Source: Planctomycetota bacterium
Lineage (GTDB): Bacteria; Planctomycetota; UBA1135; GCA-002686595
Length of the DNA: 55,712 nt
Assembly (NCBI GenBank): GCA_026692665.1
Contig: JAPLOF010000021.1
Coordinates: forward strand, 1-55,712
Direction: 5' to 3'
Of this stretch, positions 15,252 to 23,910 are shown piece after piece; the stretch's first letter is position 1, and each line of letters starts with the position of its first letter. Below the pieces are notes generated by a model. It made no database searches and was not told where the DNA came from. It was given only the letters and a program-made list of their open reading frames with translations. The translations under genes and the position numbers were made by a program.

Positions 15252-16483
15252 CACGTCAGGAATCCCCGCAGCGCGTCGTAGCGCGCGCCCAGGATCGGCT
15301 CGCTCTCGACGCCGAACCAGCGCTCGAGAACGCCCGCGTACACCGTCCGGAAGTCCGTCGTGTAGACGAGGTCGCCGTCGACGAGTTGCTGCAGCGAGGG
15401 GTGCTTGCCGTACAGGCCGCCCTTGACCGGCGTCCCCGTCAGGAACATCGGCCCGGCCGTGCCGTGGTCGATGCCGTTCGAGGCGTTGTCGGCGACGCGG
15501 CGTCCGAACTCGGAGAACACCATCACGAGGCAGTTGTCGCCCGCCGCCGTGCCGCGCATGTCGCGCAGGAACGCGGTCAGGCCGCCGTCGAGCTCGCTCA
15601 TGAGCACGTCGTGCCGGCGCCGGTGGTCTTCGTGCGTGTCGTAGCCGTAGTGCGTCACCGACATCACGCGCACGCCGATGCCGCTCGAGAGCAGGGCGGC
15701 GGCCGTCTTGAGGTCCTGGGCGACGTCCGACTTCGGGTACTCCACGCGCGGCACGTACTGCGCGGCGGCCTTGCGGATCTCGGCCGAGCTGACCTGCGCG
15801 TTCGAGGCGATCCCGCGGATCGTGTCGAGCGGCGCGCACGTCTTCATCTGGTCGGACTTCTTCGTCGCGGCCGCGGCGATCGCCTTGCCATTCTCGGCCC
15901 AGCGATACGCCGGCGGCGAGTCGAAGCAGACGATCGGATGCGTGGCGCTGTGCAGCGAGTACGGCAGCGTCTGACCCACGTGCACCGCGTGCGGCTCGCT
16001 GCGGTCGGTCGGGTAGAGCCGCGCCATCAGGCGCCCGATCCAGCCGTCGCCCGAAGCGCGGCCGGCGAGCTGGCCCGTGTGCCAGATGTCCTGCGACGTG
16101 AAGTGCGAGTGGTTCGGGTTCGGGTAGCCGGCGCCCTCGACGATCGCGAGCTGGCCCTCGTCCCACACGCCGCGCAGACCGGCCAACGCGGGGTGGAACC
16201 CGTGGTAGTCGTCGAGGCGCAGGACCTCCTTCGCGTCGATGCCCACGCGCGTCCGCGAGGCGTGGTAGACGTCCTCGCCGAACGGGATCAGGGTGTCGAG
16301 GCCGTCGTTGCCGCCGTTCAGCTCCAGGAGGAGCAACGTGCGCGGCGCCGGGTCGCCGGACTTGCCGTCGAGGGGCTGCGCCCAGGCCCGCGTGCGTCCC
16401 GAGAGGAACCAGCTCGCGCCGAGCAGGGCGCCGGCCCCCGTGAGGAGCCGGCGGCGGTCGAAGTTCTGGGTTCCGTCGGTCAT
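15251..16483 (-). CDS. DUF1501 family protein, Tat-exported
   Basis: A 410-residue protein. The N-terminus carries a twin-arginine signal (FDRRRLLTGAGALLGASWFLSG). The body shows the DUF1501 hallmarks: LLLLELNGGNDGLDTLIPF, HPALAGLRGVWDEGQLAIVEGAGYPNPNHSHF, GDGWIGRLM, MVFSEFGRRVADNASNGIDHGTAGPMFL and the end YDALRGFLT. The family has a sulfatase/phosphatase-like fold with probable metal-binding residues (NGGND, SHF, SEFGRR, DHG), but no activity is established. It is nearly always next to a DUF1800 gene in planctomycetes, as here, 20 nt downstream. Its stop TGA shares a base with the ATG of the MORN lipoprotein. Confidence 0.92.
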   Translation of the reverse strand: MTDGTQNFDRRRLLTGAGALLGASWFLSGRTRAWAQPLDGKSGDPAPRTLLLLELNGGNDGLDTLIPFGEDVYHASRTRVGIDAKEVLRLDDYHGFHPALAGLRGVWDEGQLAIVEGAGYPNPNHSHFTSQDIWHTGQLAGRASGDGWIGRLMARLYPTDRSEPHAVHVGQTLPYSLHSATHPIVCFDSPPAYRWAENGKAIAAAATKKSDQMKTCAPLDTIRGIASNAQVSSAEIRKAAAQYVPRVEYPKSDVAQDLKTAAALLSSGIGVRVMSVTHYGYDTHEDHRRRHDVLMSELDGGLTAFLRDMRGTAAGDNCLVMVFSEFGRRVADNASNGIDHGTAGPMFLTGTPVKGGLYGKHPSLQQLVDGDLVYTTDFRTVYAGVLERWFGVESEPILGARYDALRGFLT

Positions 16484-16503
16484 GGTCGTCGCTCGGGTGT
16501 GCG

Positions 16504-18156
16504 TCAGTGGAGCTGGGCTTCGGGGAGGCTCAGACACAGGTGCGCGAAGCGTCGCAGCAGGTCCTCGGCTTGTTCGGATTCCAGGATGCGTCCGTCGGCG
16601 ATGCCGCGCGCCTCGCGCTCGCGCGCGAGCCACGCCGCGGGCTCCGCGACCATGGCGTCCTCGACGGGCACCGCCAGGACCCGCGTCAGGAGCGTGCGGG
16701 CGATCTCGGCGTCGCTCTTCGCGCCCGAGGCGACGACCAGCGCGCGCACGTCCAGTTCGGGCGTCCAGCCCTGCTCCTGGATGATGCGGATGTGATTCAG
16801 GCCGTTCGTGCGGCTCACGCGGTTGCGCTTCGTCGGCGCGGCCTGCATGCCGGCCGCCTGCATCGGCGCGGCGTCGTCGTGCTCGAACTCCTCGTCGAAC
16901 ACGAGGCTGCGCATGTCGACGAGGCCGAGCATCGCGCCCGTCACGTTGCTGCGGTTCATCAGCGTCGAGGTCGTGATCCACGACATCCCGCCCTCCCAGC
17001 CCTTCACGCTGGGCGGCCAGAACAGGCGCTGGCCGAGCATGTCCGCGCCGTTCAGCAGCATCTGGCCCGGGACGTCGAAATCGAGGCGCCGGCAGGTGCC
17101 GACGAGGAACTCGACCGGGCCCTGCACGCGCGTGCCGACGACCTCTTCGCGGTAGAACTCGTCGTCGTTCAGGAGCCGGCGCAGGAACGCGCCGATGTCG
17201 TAGTCCTTCTCGCGCAGGAAGCGCGCGTACTCGTCGCGGCGCTCGGCCGCGGGCGGAACGCCCTCGAAGTACGCGATCAGCTTGTTGGCGATGAACCGCG
17301 CGCAGGCGGGCTGCTGCAGGACGATGTCGACGCACTGGTCGCCGTCCAACTGGCCCGTCACGCCCAGGAACGTCTTCTGCCCGAAGTCGTGGTCGAGGCG
17401 TCGGAAGGTGAAGCGGCTCTCCTCGTCGCTCCAGCCCGTGAACGCGCGGGCCGACTCCTTGATGTCGGTCTCGGTGTAGTTGCCGTCGCCCAGCGAGAAG
17501 AGCTCCATGAGCTCGCGCGCCCAGTTCTCGTTCGGGTGCGCCTTCACGTTCTCGGCGTTGTCCAGGTACTCGAGCATCGCCGGCGTCTTGCCGACGCCGC
17601 GCGCGAGCACGCCGAAGGAACCCAGCGCGTTCTTCCGCAGGAACTGGATCTGCTCGATCATCTCCTGCGAGTCGGCGACCTCCTTGATCGAGCACGCGAA
17701 GTGCCCGTGCCAGAAGATCGTCATGTGGTCGCGCAGCGGGTCCTCGCCCCGGACCATGCGCTCGAGCCACCAGTCGCCGTACTTGTTCAGGGCGACGATG
17801 ATCTCGATCTGGTGACCGCTGAAGTTCTCGCGCCGACGCACGATGCTCTCCAGGCGCTCGGCGGGCTGCTCGAGCCCCCGGTCCAGGCTCGCGCCGGGGA
17901 GGATGTCCGGCGGCGGCGTCCGGGAGGGGTCCGGGAAGAAGGACTCGACCGCGCGCTCGCGCCCGAGCGCGACCAGGCGCTGGACCTCGGCCTGGTCCCC
18001 GCCGAAGCCGGCGCGGTTCAGGAGGTGCTCCGCGGCGCGCGCGTCCCAGCGCGGGGCTGCGGGGCGCGTCACGGACGGGAGCGCCTCGGTTTCCCCCGCC
18101 CGACCGACGGGCGCAAGACAACCGAACGCAAGGAGGACGCCGGGGATGTACCGCAT
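16504..18156 (-). CDS. DUF1800 family secreted protein
   Basis: A 550-residue protein. The signal peptide is MRYIPGVLLAFGCLAPVGRAG. DUF1800 hallmarks: AAEHLLNRAGFGG near residue 42, then RDHMTIFWHGHFACS, NENWARELMELFSLG, YTETDIKESARAFTGW, FLGVTGQLDGDQCVDIVL, ACARFIANKLIAYF, and the C-terminal LFWPPSVKGWEGGMSWI. The function of the family is not established; the HxHF and NxNWARExxELF motifs are its most conserved parts. It is the first gene of the operon DUF1800-DUF1501-MORN lipoprotein. ATG 18156 is chosen over an in-frame ATG 120 nt upstream because it gives a clean signal peptide and has a TACCCT hexamer 10 nt before it. Confidence 0.92.
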   Translation of the reverse strand: MRYIPGVLLAFGCLAPVGRAGETEALPSVTRPAAPRWDARAAEHLLNRAGFGGDQAEVQRLVALGRERAVESFFPDPSRTPPPDILPGASLDRGLEQPAERLESIVRRRENFSGHQIEIIVALNKYGDWWLERMVRGEDPLRDHMTIFWHGHFACSIKEVADSQEMIEQIQFLRKNALGSFGVLARGVGKTPAMLEYLDNAENVKAHPNENWARELMELFSLGDGNYTETDIKESARAFTGWSDEESRFTFRRLDHDFGQKTFLGVTGQLDGDQCVDIVLQQPACARFIANKLIAYFEGVPPAAERRDEYARFLREKDYDIGAFLRRLLNDDEFYREEVVGTRVQGPVEFLVGTCRRLDFDVPGQMLLNGADMLGQRLFWPPSVKGWEGGMSWITTSTLMNRSNVTGAMLGLVDMRSLVFDEEFEHDDAAPMQAAGMQAAPTKRNRVSRTNGLNHIRIIQEQGWTPELDVRALVVASGAKSDAEIARTLLTRVLAVPVEDAMVAEPAAWLAREREARGIADGRILESEQAEDLLRRFAHLCLSLPEAQLH

Positions 18157-18166
18157 GGGGATCGAA

Positions 18167-18172
18167 AGGGTA
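18167..18172 (-). promoter_or_regulatory. TANNNT -10-like hexamer (TACCCT), 10 nt before the DUF1800 start
   Basis: On the minus strand TACCCT precedes ATG 18156 by 10 nt. It is a candidate promoter of the DUF1800-DUF1501-MORN operon. Confidence 0.35.
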
Positions 18173-18327
18173 CCGGCGGGAGCGATCCGGGGGCCTATCA
18201 CTCGAAGTCTCCCCCCCCCTGAAAAACCTGTCAAGGCGATCGGGCGGATGGCGCGGAGCACCCGCGGACAGGCCACAGTGGGCGGCGCAGGACGGGCTCT
18301 GGGGTTCTTTGACCCGCGCGGATCCCC

Positions 18328-18333
18328 TACAAC
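18328..18333 (+). promoter_or_regulatory. TANNNT-like hexamer (TACAAC), 11 nt before argS
   Basis: TACAAC lies 11 nt before ATG 18345. The last base deviates from TANNNT, so this is a weaker member of the set. Confidence 0.25.
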
Positions 18334-18344
18334 GGCTCCCCGCC

Positions 18345-20054
18345 ATGCACACGTTCACCGCCGCGATCCGCGCCGCCCTGGCTGGCGCGACTGGCCTGCC
18401 GGAAGCCGAAGTCCGGCTCGAAGCCCCGCGCGACACCGCGCATGGCGATGTCTCGTTCCCCTGCTTCCAGGCCGCCAAGGGCCTGAAGCGCCCGCCCCCC
18501 GTGGTCGCGGCCGAGCTCGCGACCGCGATGAACGCGACGCTCCGGGGCATCACCGCCGCGGCGACCGGGCCGTACCTCAACTTCACCATCGATCGCGCCG
18601 ACCTGGCGCGCGTCGTCGTCGGCGAAGTCCTGGCGCAGGGCGCGAGCTACGGCGGATCGGACCTCGGCCGCGGGAAGACGATCGTCATCGACTTCTCGAG
18701 CCCGAACATCGCGAAGCCCATGCACGTCGGGCACCTGCGCTCGACGATCCTCGGCGCGGCGCTGGGGCGCATCTTCACCGCGCTGGGTTACCGCGTCGTC
18801 GGGATCAACCACATCGGCGACTGGGGCTCGCAGTTCGGCGGGCTCGTCGTCGCGCTGCGCCGCTGGAAGAGCGAGGTGGACCTCGACGCGGATCCCGTGC
18901 GCGGTCTGCTCGAGCTGTACCAGCGCAGCAAGAAGGCGATGGAAGCGGATCCGGCGTTCGCCGCCGAGGCGCGCGCCGCATGGCAGGAGCTCGAGAGCGG
19001 GAAGGACGGGGAAGTCCGCGCGACGTGGCGCTGGGCGACCGAGGCCTCGCTGCGCGGTTTCGCGCGCACGTACGAGCGCCTGGGCATCCGCCACGAGCTC
19101 GTGCGTGGAGAGAGCTTCTACGAGCCGTTCCTCCCGGACGCGATCGAAGCCTGCCAGAAGGCCGGAATCGCCGAGATTTCCGCCGGGGCGCTCGTCGTGC
19201 AGCTCGGCGCGATCGACAAGGGGCTCACCGAGACGCCGTGCCTCCTGCGCCAGACGGACGGCACGACCCTGTACGCTACGCGCGACCTCGCGGCGCTGTT
19301 CCACCGCCACGACGAGTTCCACTTCGAGCGCGCGCTGTATGTCGTGGGCGCCGAGCAGAAGCTGCACTTCCGCCAGCTCAAGGCCGTGCTGAAGCGCCTC
19401 GGTCTCCCGTGGGAGCCGCGCGTCGAGCACGTCGAGTTCGGTCTCTTGCTGGGCAAGGACAAGAAGAAGCTCGCGAGCCGCAAGGGCGACGTGCTGGTGC
19501 TCGACGATCTCCTGGACGAGGTCGTCGAGGAATCCACGCGCATCGTGCGCGAGAAGAACGCCGGCCTGGCGAACCCGGAGCGCGTCGCGGAGCAGATCGG
19601 CATCGGCGCGATCGTCTTCAACGACCTGAAGCGCGAGCGGATCAAGGACGTTCTGTTCGACCGCGAGGACATCCTGTCCTTCGAGGGCGAGACCGGCCCC
19701 TACCTGCAGTACACGCATGCGCGCCTGGCCTCGATCGAGCGCAAGGTGCTCGAGGCGGGCGAAGGCGGCGCGGCGCCCGACTGGTCGAAGCTCGCCGACG
19801 CCGCTCCGGTGCTCGGGCGCCTGGGCCGTTTCCCCGACGTCGTGCGCTCGGCCGCCGAGCACGCCGAGCCGTCGGAGATCGCCAACGCGCTCCTCGCCCT
19901 TGGACGCGATCTGAACACGTGGTATGTGCAGGCTCGCGTCCTGGGGCAGGAACCGGCCGTCACGGCCGCACGCCTGGCCCTGGTGCGCGCCTCCAAGTCA
20001 GTGATTGGCAATGGTTTGCGCTTGCTCGGCTGCGCCGCCCCCGAAGAGATGTAG
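18345..20054 (+). CDS. argS: Arginyl-tRNA synthetase
   Basis: A 569-residue class I synthetase that charges tRNA-Arg in the cytoplasm. The N-terminal additional domain covers residues 1-110 (VRLEAPRDTAHGDVSFPCFQ, ATGPYLNF). The HIGH motif appears as PMHVGHLRSTILG, followed by HIGDWGSQFG, which is diagnostic for ArgRS. The KMSKS position is the degenerate ASRKGD, normal in this family. The DALR anticodon-binding domain ends the protein (ETGPYLQYTHARLASI ... LNTWYVQARVLG ... GLRLLGCAAPEEM). ATG 18345 matches the usual start. The gene is divergent from the DUF1800 operon and followed by apt after 120 nt. Confidence 0.96.
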   Translation: MHTFTAAIRAALAGATGLPEAEVRLEAPRDTAHGDVSFPCFQAAKGLKRPPPVVAAELATAMNATLRGITAAATGPYLNFTIDRADLARVVVGEVLAQGASYGGSDLGRGKTIVIDFSSPNIAKPMHVGHLRSTILGAALGRIFTALGYRVVGINHIGDWGSQFGGLVVALRRWKSEVDLDADPVRGLLELYQRSKKAMEADPAFAAEARAAWQELESGKDGEVRATWRWATEASLRGFARTYERLGIRHELVRGESFYEPFLPDAIEACQKAGIAEISAGALVVQLGAIDKGLTETPCLLRQTDGTTLYATRDLAALFHRHDEFHFERALYVVGAEQKLHFRQLKAVLKRLGLPWEPRVEHVEFGLLLGKDKKKLASRKGDVLVLDDLLDEVVEESTRIVREKNAGLANPERVAEQIGIGAIVFNDLKRERIKDVLFDREDILSFEGETGPYLQYTHARLASIERKVLEAGEGGAAPDWSKLADAAPVLGRLGRFPDVVRSAAEHAEPSEIANALLALGRDLNTWYVQARVLGQEPAVTAARLALVRASKSVIGNGLRLLGCAAPEEM

Positions 20055-20114
20055 GGACGCGCTCAAGGCCGGGCAGGCTCACGCCGAAAGACGTCGGGCT
20101 GCCCCCGCGCCCAG

Positions 20115-20135
20115 AAGTGGAAACCCTTTCCACTT
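20115..20135. promoter_or_regulatory. Perfect 21-bp inverted repeat between argS and apt
   Basis: AAGTGGAAA (20115-20123) and TTTCCACTT (20127-20135) flank CCC. The element is AT-rich relative to its surroundings, lies 60 nt after argS and 39 nt before the apt start, and has too tight a loop for an efficient terminator. It resembles an operator for a dimeric repressor; this is inference. Confidence 0.45.
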
Positions 20136-20174
20136 GGGTCCGGCACCGGTGGACGACGCAGGAAGATTCGCTTC

Positions 20175-20684
20175 GTGATCCAGAGCTACATCCGCGACGT
20201 CCCGGACTTCCCGAAGAAGGGCATCCTCTTCAAGGACATCACGCCGCTCCTCAGCAGCCCGCAGGGCCTGAAGGAGGCGATCTCGGGCCTGGCCTCGAAA
20301 GTCGATCCCAAGACGTTCGACATCGTGTGCGGCATCGAGTCGCGCGGGTTCATCTTCGGCACCGCGCTCGCCCACCACCTCGGCAAGGGCTTCGTGCCGA
20401 TCCGCAAGCCCGGCAAGCTGCCCTGGAAGACGGCGACCGAGAGCTACGACCTCGAGTACGGCACGGACCGCCTCGAGATCCACCTCGATGCGTGCAAGCC
20501 CGGGCAGGGCGTGCTGCTCGTGGACGACCTGCTCGCGACGGGCGGCACGATGGAGGCGGCACTCAAGCTGGTGCGCCGCATCGGAGGCAAGCCGGTCGCG
20601 GCCGCGTTCGTGATCGAACTCGCATTCCTGGACGGCCGCAAGCGTCTCGGCGGCGTCCCCGTTCACTCGTTGATGACGACCTGA
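20175..20684 (+). CDS. apt: Adenine phosphoribosyltransferase
   Basis: A 169-residue enzyme of purine salvage that makes AMP from adenine and PRPP. It starts at GTG 20175 with the typical [25 protein letters not shown]. The core has [18 protein letters not shown], the flexible loop region RKPGKLPW ... [13 protein letters not shown], and the PRPP-binding motif [13 protein letters not shown] near residues 116-128. It ends with the usual [13 protein letters not shown]. Length and motifs are those of the family. Confidence 0.95.
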   Translation: MIQSYIRDVPDFPKKGILFKDITPLLSSPQGLKEAISGLASKVDPKTFDIVCGIESRGFIFGTALAHHLGKGFVPIRKPGKLPWKTATESYDLEYGTDRLEIHLDACKPGQGVLLVDDLLATGGTMEAALKLVRRIGGKPVAAAFVIELAFLDGRKRLGGVPVHSLMTT

Positions 20685-20724
20685 GGCCGGGCCCGCGCCC
20701 GACCTCCCCGGAGAAACTCGAATC

Positions 20725-21669
20725 ATGAGCCCCAAGAAGTCCGCCGCCGCCAAGAAGAGCGCCCCCGCCGAGGCTCCGCCCGAGGCGCGCCTGCGCATCG
20801 TCGCCGACGCGAAGAAGAGCCGGGTGGAGCCGCTCGCCGGGGCGCCGCAGGCACGCAAGGGCCTGTCGGGCGCCGGAGAGCCGGGCGAGACGACGACCGA
20901 GGAGATCTGGGCGCGCTACCACAAGGCGCGCAAGGCCAAGAAGCCCGACGACATCGAGACGCTGCGCAACCTGCTCATGGAGCGGCACCAGCCGCTGGTG
21001 CGCTACATCGCCGAGCGCCAGCTGCAGTCGCTGCCGAAGTCGATCGACATCGACGACCTGATCTCGTGGGGCAACTTCGGCCTGATGGACGCGATCCGCG
21101 GCTTCGAGCCCGAGCGCAACATCAAGTTCAAGACGTACTGCACGATGCGGATCCGCGGCTCGATCCTCGACCACCTGCGCTCGCAGGACTGGGTGCCGCG
21201 CCTCGTCCGCCTGAAGGCCAGCCGCATCGAGCGCGCCTACCAGAAGCTGACGGGCGAGTACGGCCGCGAGCCCACGCACGCGGAACTCGCGTCGGAGCTC
21301 AACATGGAGCACGACGAACTGGCGGTCGAGATCAGCAGCGCGAACGCCAAGGCCATGTTCTCCCTGTCCGAGAAGTGGGAGGACCGCGAGGACGACAGCT
21401 CGGTCGAAAAGGTCGACGTGCTGGAGGACCGGCGCGCGACCGACCCGATCGGCGAGCTGCACAAGCGCGACATGATGCACTTCCTGACGCGCTCGCTGAC
21501 GCACAAGGAGCGCTTCATCATCGAGCAGTACTACCAGGTCGGCCACACGATGCGGGAGATCGGCGAGATGCTCGCGCTGACCGAGAGCCGCGTCTGCCAG
21601 ATCCACTCGAACGTGATGCTGCGCCTGAAGGACCTCCTGGGACAGAAGTCGGGCACGCTCCTGATGTGA
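20725..21669 (+). CDS. FliA/WhiG-family RNA polymerase sigma factor
   Basis: A 314-residue sigma-70 group 3 factor. A Lys/Ala-rich unstructured N-terminus of about 60 residues (SPKKSAAAKKSAPAEAPPEA) precedes region 2 (LVRYIAERQLQSLPKSIDIDDLISWGNFGLMDAIRGF, then FKTYCTMRIRGSILDHLRSQDWVP), region 3 (YGREPTHAELASELNM) and region 4 (LTHKERFIIEQYYQVGHTMREIGEMLALTESRVCQIHSNVMLRLK). The CTMRIRGSILDxLR stretch is that of FliA/WhiG factors. No flagellar gene is in the window, so the regulon is unknown. A likely weak SD, GGAGA, lies 10 nt before ATG 20725. Two strong hairpins follow the gene. Confidence 0.92.
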   Translation: MSPKKSAAAKKSAPAEAPPEARLRIVADAKKSRVEPLAGAPQARKGLSGAGEPGETTTEEIWARYHKARKAKKPDDIETLRNLLMERHQPLVRYIAERQLQSLPKSIDIDDLISWGNFGLMDAIRGFEPERNIKFKTYCTMRIRGSILDHLRSQDWVPRLVRLKASRIERAYQKLTGEYGREPTHAELASELNMEHDELAVEISSANAKAMFSLSEKWEDREDDSSVEKVDVLEDRRATDPIGELHKRDMMHFLTRSLTHKERFIIEQYYQVGHTMREIGEMLALTESRVCQIHSNVMLRLKDLLGQKSGTLLM

Positions 21670-21722
21670 ACGGACGTTTGGGCGAGCCGCTTCGACCGCC
21701 GCTCGCTCCGGAGGCCTCGCGA

Positions 21723-21766
21723 AACGACGCGTCCCGCGCGGCATCGGCCGCGCGGGACGCGTCGTT
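21723..21766. terminator. 20-bp perfect hairpin between convergent genes (first of two)
   Basis: Left arm 21723-21742, right arm 21747-21766, loop ATCG; the core is GACGCGTCCCGCGCGG against its complement. It begins 53 nt after the sigma-factor stop. No T tract. Confidence 0.65.
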
Positions 21767-21818
21767 CCCGGAACCCACGTCTGGGCTCGATCGCCTGAGA
21801 ACGATCGCCTGGCAAGCA

Positions 21819-21849
21819 GCGCGGGGCGTCCACGATGGACGCCCCGCGC
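21819..21849. terminator. 13-bp perfect hairpin between convergent genes (second)
   Basis: GCGCGGGGCGTCC (21819-21831) and GGACGCCCCGCGC (21837-21849), loop ACGAT. It lies 40 nt after the end of the minus-strand secreted-protein gene, so it probably serves that gene while the other serves the sigma factor. Confidence 0.65.
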
Positions 21850-21889
21850 GCTTTCCGGACCGGTCGGACCCCGAGAGGTCCGGCCTACC

Positions 21890-23596
21890 TCACGGCGTCC
21901 AGACGGCCTGGTAGCCGTTCGACACGTTGAAGGTGGAGGCCGTGCAGAACGCGGCCGCGTTGCGGTACCAGATCTGGTACGTGCGGACATCGCCCGCCGC
22001 CACCGTGCCGCGGACGCTGACCGATTGGTCACCGACCTGCGGGTACTGCGACGTGCCGAGCGAGTTCACCTTGGTGCCGAGGCGGATGACCGTGCCCGCC
22101 GCGCAGCGGAGGCCGTCACCGAACGCCGCGCCCGCGCCGCCCGCCTGCTGGGTCGTGCCCTGGAAGTAGAGGGCCGAGCTGTCGGGCATGCCGTTGCCGA
22201 CGAGGCTGAACGTGTCGGCACCGACGCTCGACGCGCCCGAGACCGTCAGCGAACCACCCGTGCCGAGCGAGTTGAGGCAGCCCTCGTTGTTGCCCACCGG
22301 GCTGTTGTTCGCGCACGGGCAGGCCGTGCCCGAGCCGTCACCGAAGCAGAACGCGTAGGCGGCGGGCCCCGTGCCGGTGCCCGGCACGTCGACGGTCGTC
22401 GTGCTGGTGCCGGCGATCTTGAAGTGCCCGAGCGTCGCCAGACCCGAGATCGGAGCGGCGTTCGCGTCGAAGCGGAAGTTGTAGGTCGTGCCCCAGCGCA
22501 GAGCGTTGGCGTTCGAGTTCTGAGCGAAGGTCTGCGTGGACCAGGTGACGTCGCTGCCGCCGAGCACACCGGCCCAGTCGGTCCCGTCGGTCGTCACGTT
22601 GCCGACGCCGTCACCCGAGTGGTAGTCCACGTCGTGGAAGCCGATGTTCGTCACCGTCACGCCCGCGCCGACGGGGATCGAGAACGAGCGGACCGAGCGG
22701 TCGTTGTTCAGGTTCTGGACGGCGTACTCGTAGCGGTAGAGACCACCAGCGATCGACGTCGACTTGAAGCCGACGATGAGCAGGCCGTCGCCCGGGACTT
22801 GGATCTCGTTCAGAGTCACGCCCGCTTCGTTGGCCTGCCAGGCCTTCAGAGCGTACTGCGCGCGCTGCGTGATGCCCGTGAAGGCGAAGTTCCACGCGGA
22901 GCCCGAGCCCGACACGGTGACGCCGCGCCACGACTCGTTGTTGTTGTTGTTGCCTGCCAAGGCGTCGTCCGGCGTGACGTACTGGCCGGTGCCGAAGTAC
23001 TTCGTCGAGCTGCCGGTCGTCACCTCGAGCTCCGAGGTCTTGACCTGGACGCGGCGCGCGACCGAGCCGGACCAGGCCGGGTTGGCGGGCGGGTACGTGA
23101 AGGCACCCGTGCTGGCGTTGACCTGCCACTTGGGACCGAGGCCCGACTGCGAGCCGTTGCGGCCCGAGGTGTAGGGGTCCGAGCAGTGGACGCCGAGGTG
23201 CGAACCGTCCGTCGCCACGCAGCCCGAGCAGCACAGGCCTTCGCTGAGGGCGAAGAAGCCGTGCTTCAGCCAGCTCTGCCCGACCTGCTCGAAGCGACCG
23301 GCGCCGTCGACGAACTTCAGACGGTAGAGCGTCTGCCCGATCACCGGGTGCTGGTTGTTGTTCGAGATCCAGTTCAACCAGACGTTGCCGATGTTGCACG
23401 ACGTCGTGCCGATCGAGAGGGCCTCGATGTTGCCGACCGCGGTGTAGTTCGAGGGCCCCGTCAGGTCGCCGACGATGACGTCGGGGCCGTTCGTGGTGGT
23501 GGTCGGCGAGCACTGAGCCGAAGCCACCTCGGAGAAGGCCGCCGCGCCGACGAAGGCGAGAGCGGCGACAGTCCTGCGCTGCCAGTTTTGCGTCAT
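21890..23596 (-). CDS. Secreted protein with CFGDG/CPC C-terminal domain
   Basis: A 568-residue protein. The signal peptide is MTQNWQRRTVAALAFVGAAAFSEVASAQ. Residues 29-410 have no recognised domain: a beta-rich region with CCSGC and HCSDPYTSGRNG elements, an Asn run (NNNNN), and an immunoglobulin-like section (YRYEYAVQNLNNDRSVRSFSIPV ... VTVTNIGFHDVDYHSGDG) similar to choice-of-anchor type secreted proteins. Residues 417-568 are the shared domain: CFGDGSGTACPC, GCLNS, LYFQG, FGDGLRC, IRLGTK, YPQVGD, SVSVRG, YQIWYRN, FC, AVWTP. It is probably exported and surface-bound or released. It stands alone with hairpins downstream and a 314-nt gap upstream. Confidence 0.8.
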   Translation of the reverse strand: MTQNWQRRTVAALAFVGAAAFSEVASAQCSPTTTTNGPDVIVGDLTGPSNYTAVGNIEALSIGTTSCNIGNVWLNWISNNNQHPVIGQTLYRLKFVDGAGRFEQVGQSWLKHGFFALSEGLCCSGCVATDGSHLGVHCSDPYTSGRNGSQSGLGPKWQVNASTGAFTYPPANPAWSGSVARRVQVKTSELEVTTGSSTKYFGTGQYVTPDDALAGNNNNNESWRGVTVSGSGSAWNFAFTGITQRAQYALKAWQANEAGVTLNEIQVPGDGLLIVGFKSTSIAGGLYRYEYAVQNLNNDRSVRSFSIPVGAGVTVTNIGFHDVDYHSGDGVGNVTTDGTDWAGVLGGSDVTWSTQTFAQNSNANALRWGTTYNFRFDANAAPISGLATLGHFKIAGTSTTTVDVPGTGTGPAAYAFCFGDGSGTACPCANNSPVGNNEGCLNSLGTGGSLTVSGASSVGADTFSLVGNGMPDSSALYFQGTTQQAGGAGAAFGDGLRCAAGTVIRLGTKVNSLGTSQYPQVGDQSVSVRGTVAAGDVRTYQIWYRNAAAFCTASTFNVSNGYQAVWTP

Positions 23597-23910
23597 GGTC
23601 GAAAAGTCTTGCTAGGGAACCCGGTTCGACGGCGACGACGGTGCGCCGTACGACAGAGAGAGAACGAGAGAGGGGTCCGCGACGCGGTCATGCGCCGTGG
23701 AACCTCCAAATCTACAGGGAGTTCACGCAGTGCGGGGTGAAAGAATTGTCAGGTCGGAGAGGCCCTGTCCGGAAGGCTATCCCGGACGTGGCGATCGGGT
23801 CGGGAGCGGTGTCGAGACCGGCGCGGGCCAGGCCCCCCCCGAGGTGAACCTCGCGTGCGCTGCCGGTCCAGGTGCTGGAACTCGACGCGCCGCCGTCACC
23901 GAAGCCGGGG
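23597..23910. other. Intergenic region upstream of the secreted-protein gene
   Basis: This gap lies between the end of the deiminase-fold gene and the start of the secreted-protein gene, both on the minus strand. It holds a purine-rich tract (23654-23676) and a relatively AT-rich segment (23700-23750) that could contain the promoter. No coding frame or convincing hairpin was seen. Confidence 0.4.

Noticed and set aside
18211..18219. Run of nine C bases upstream of the DUF1800 operon
   Set aside because: It is intergenic, affects no frame and has no recognisable function; possible length error only.
18345..20054. Missing KMSKS motif in the arginyl-tRNA synthetase
   Set aside because: A degenerate second motif is common in arginyl-tRNA synthetases; not an anomaly.
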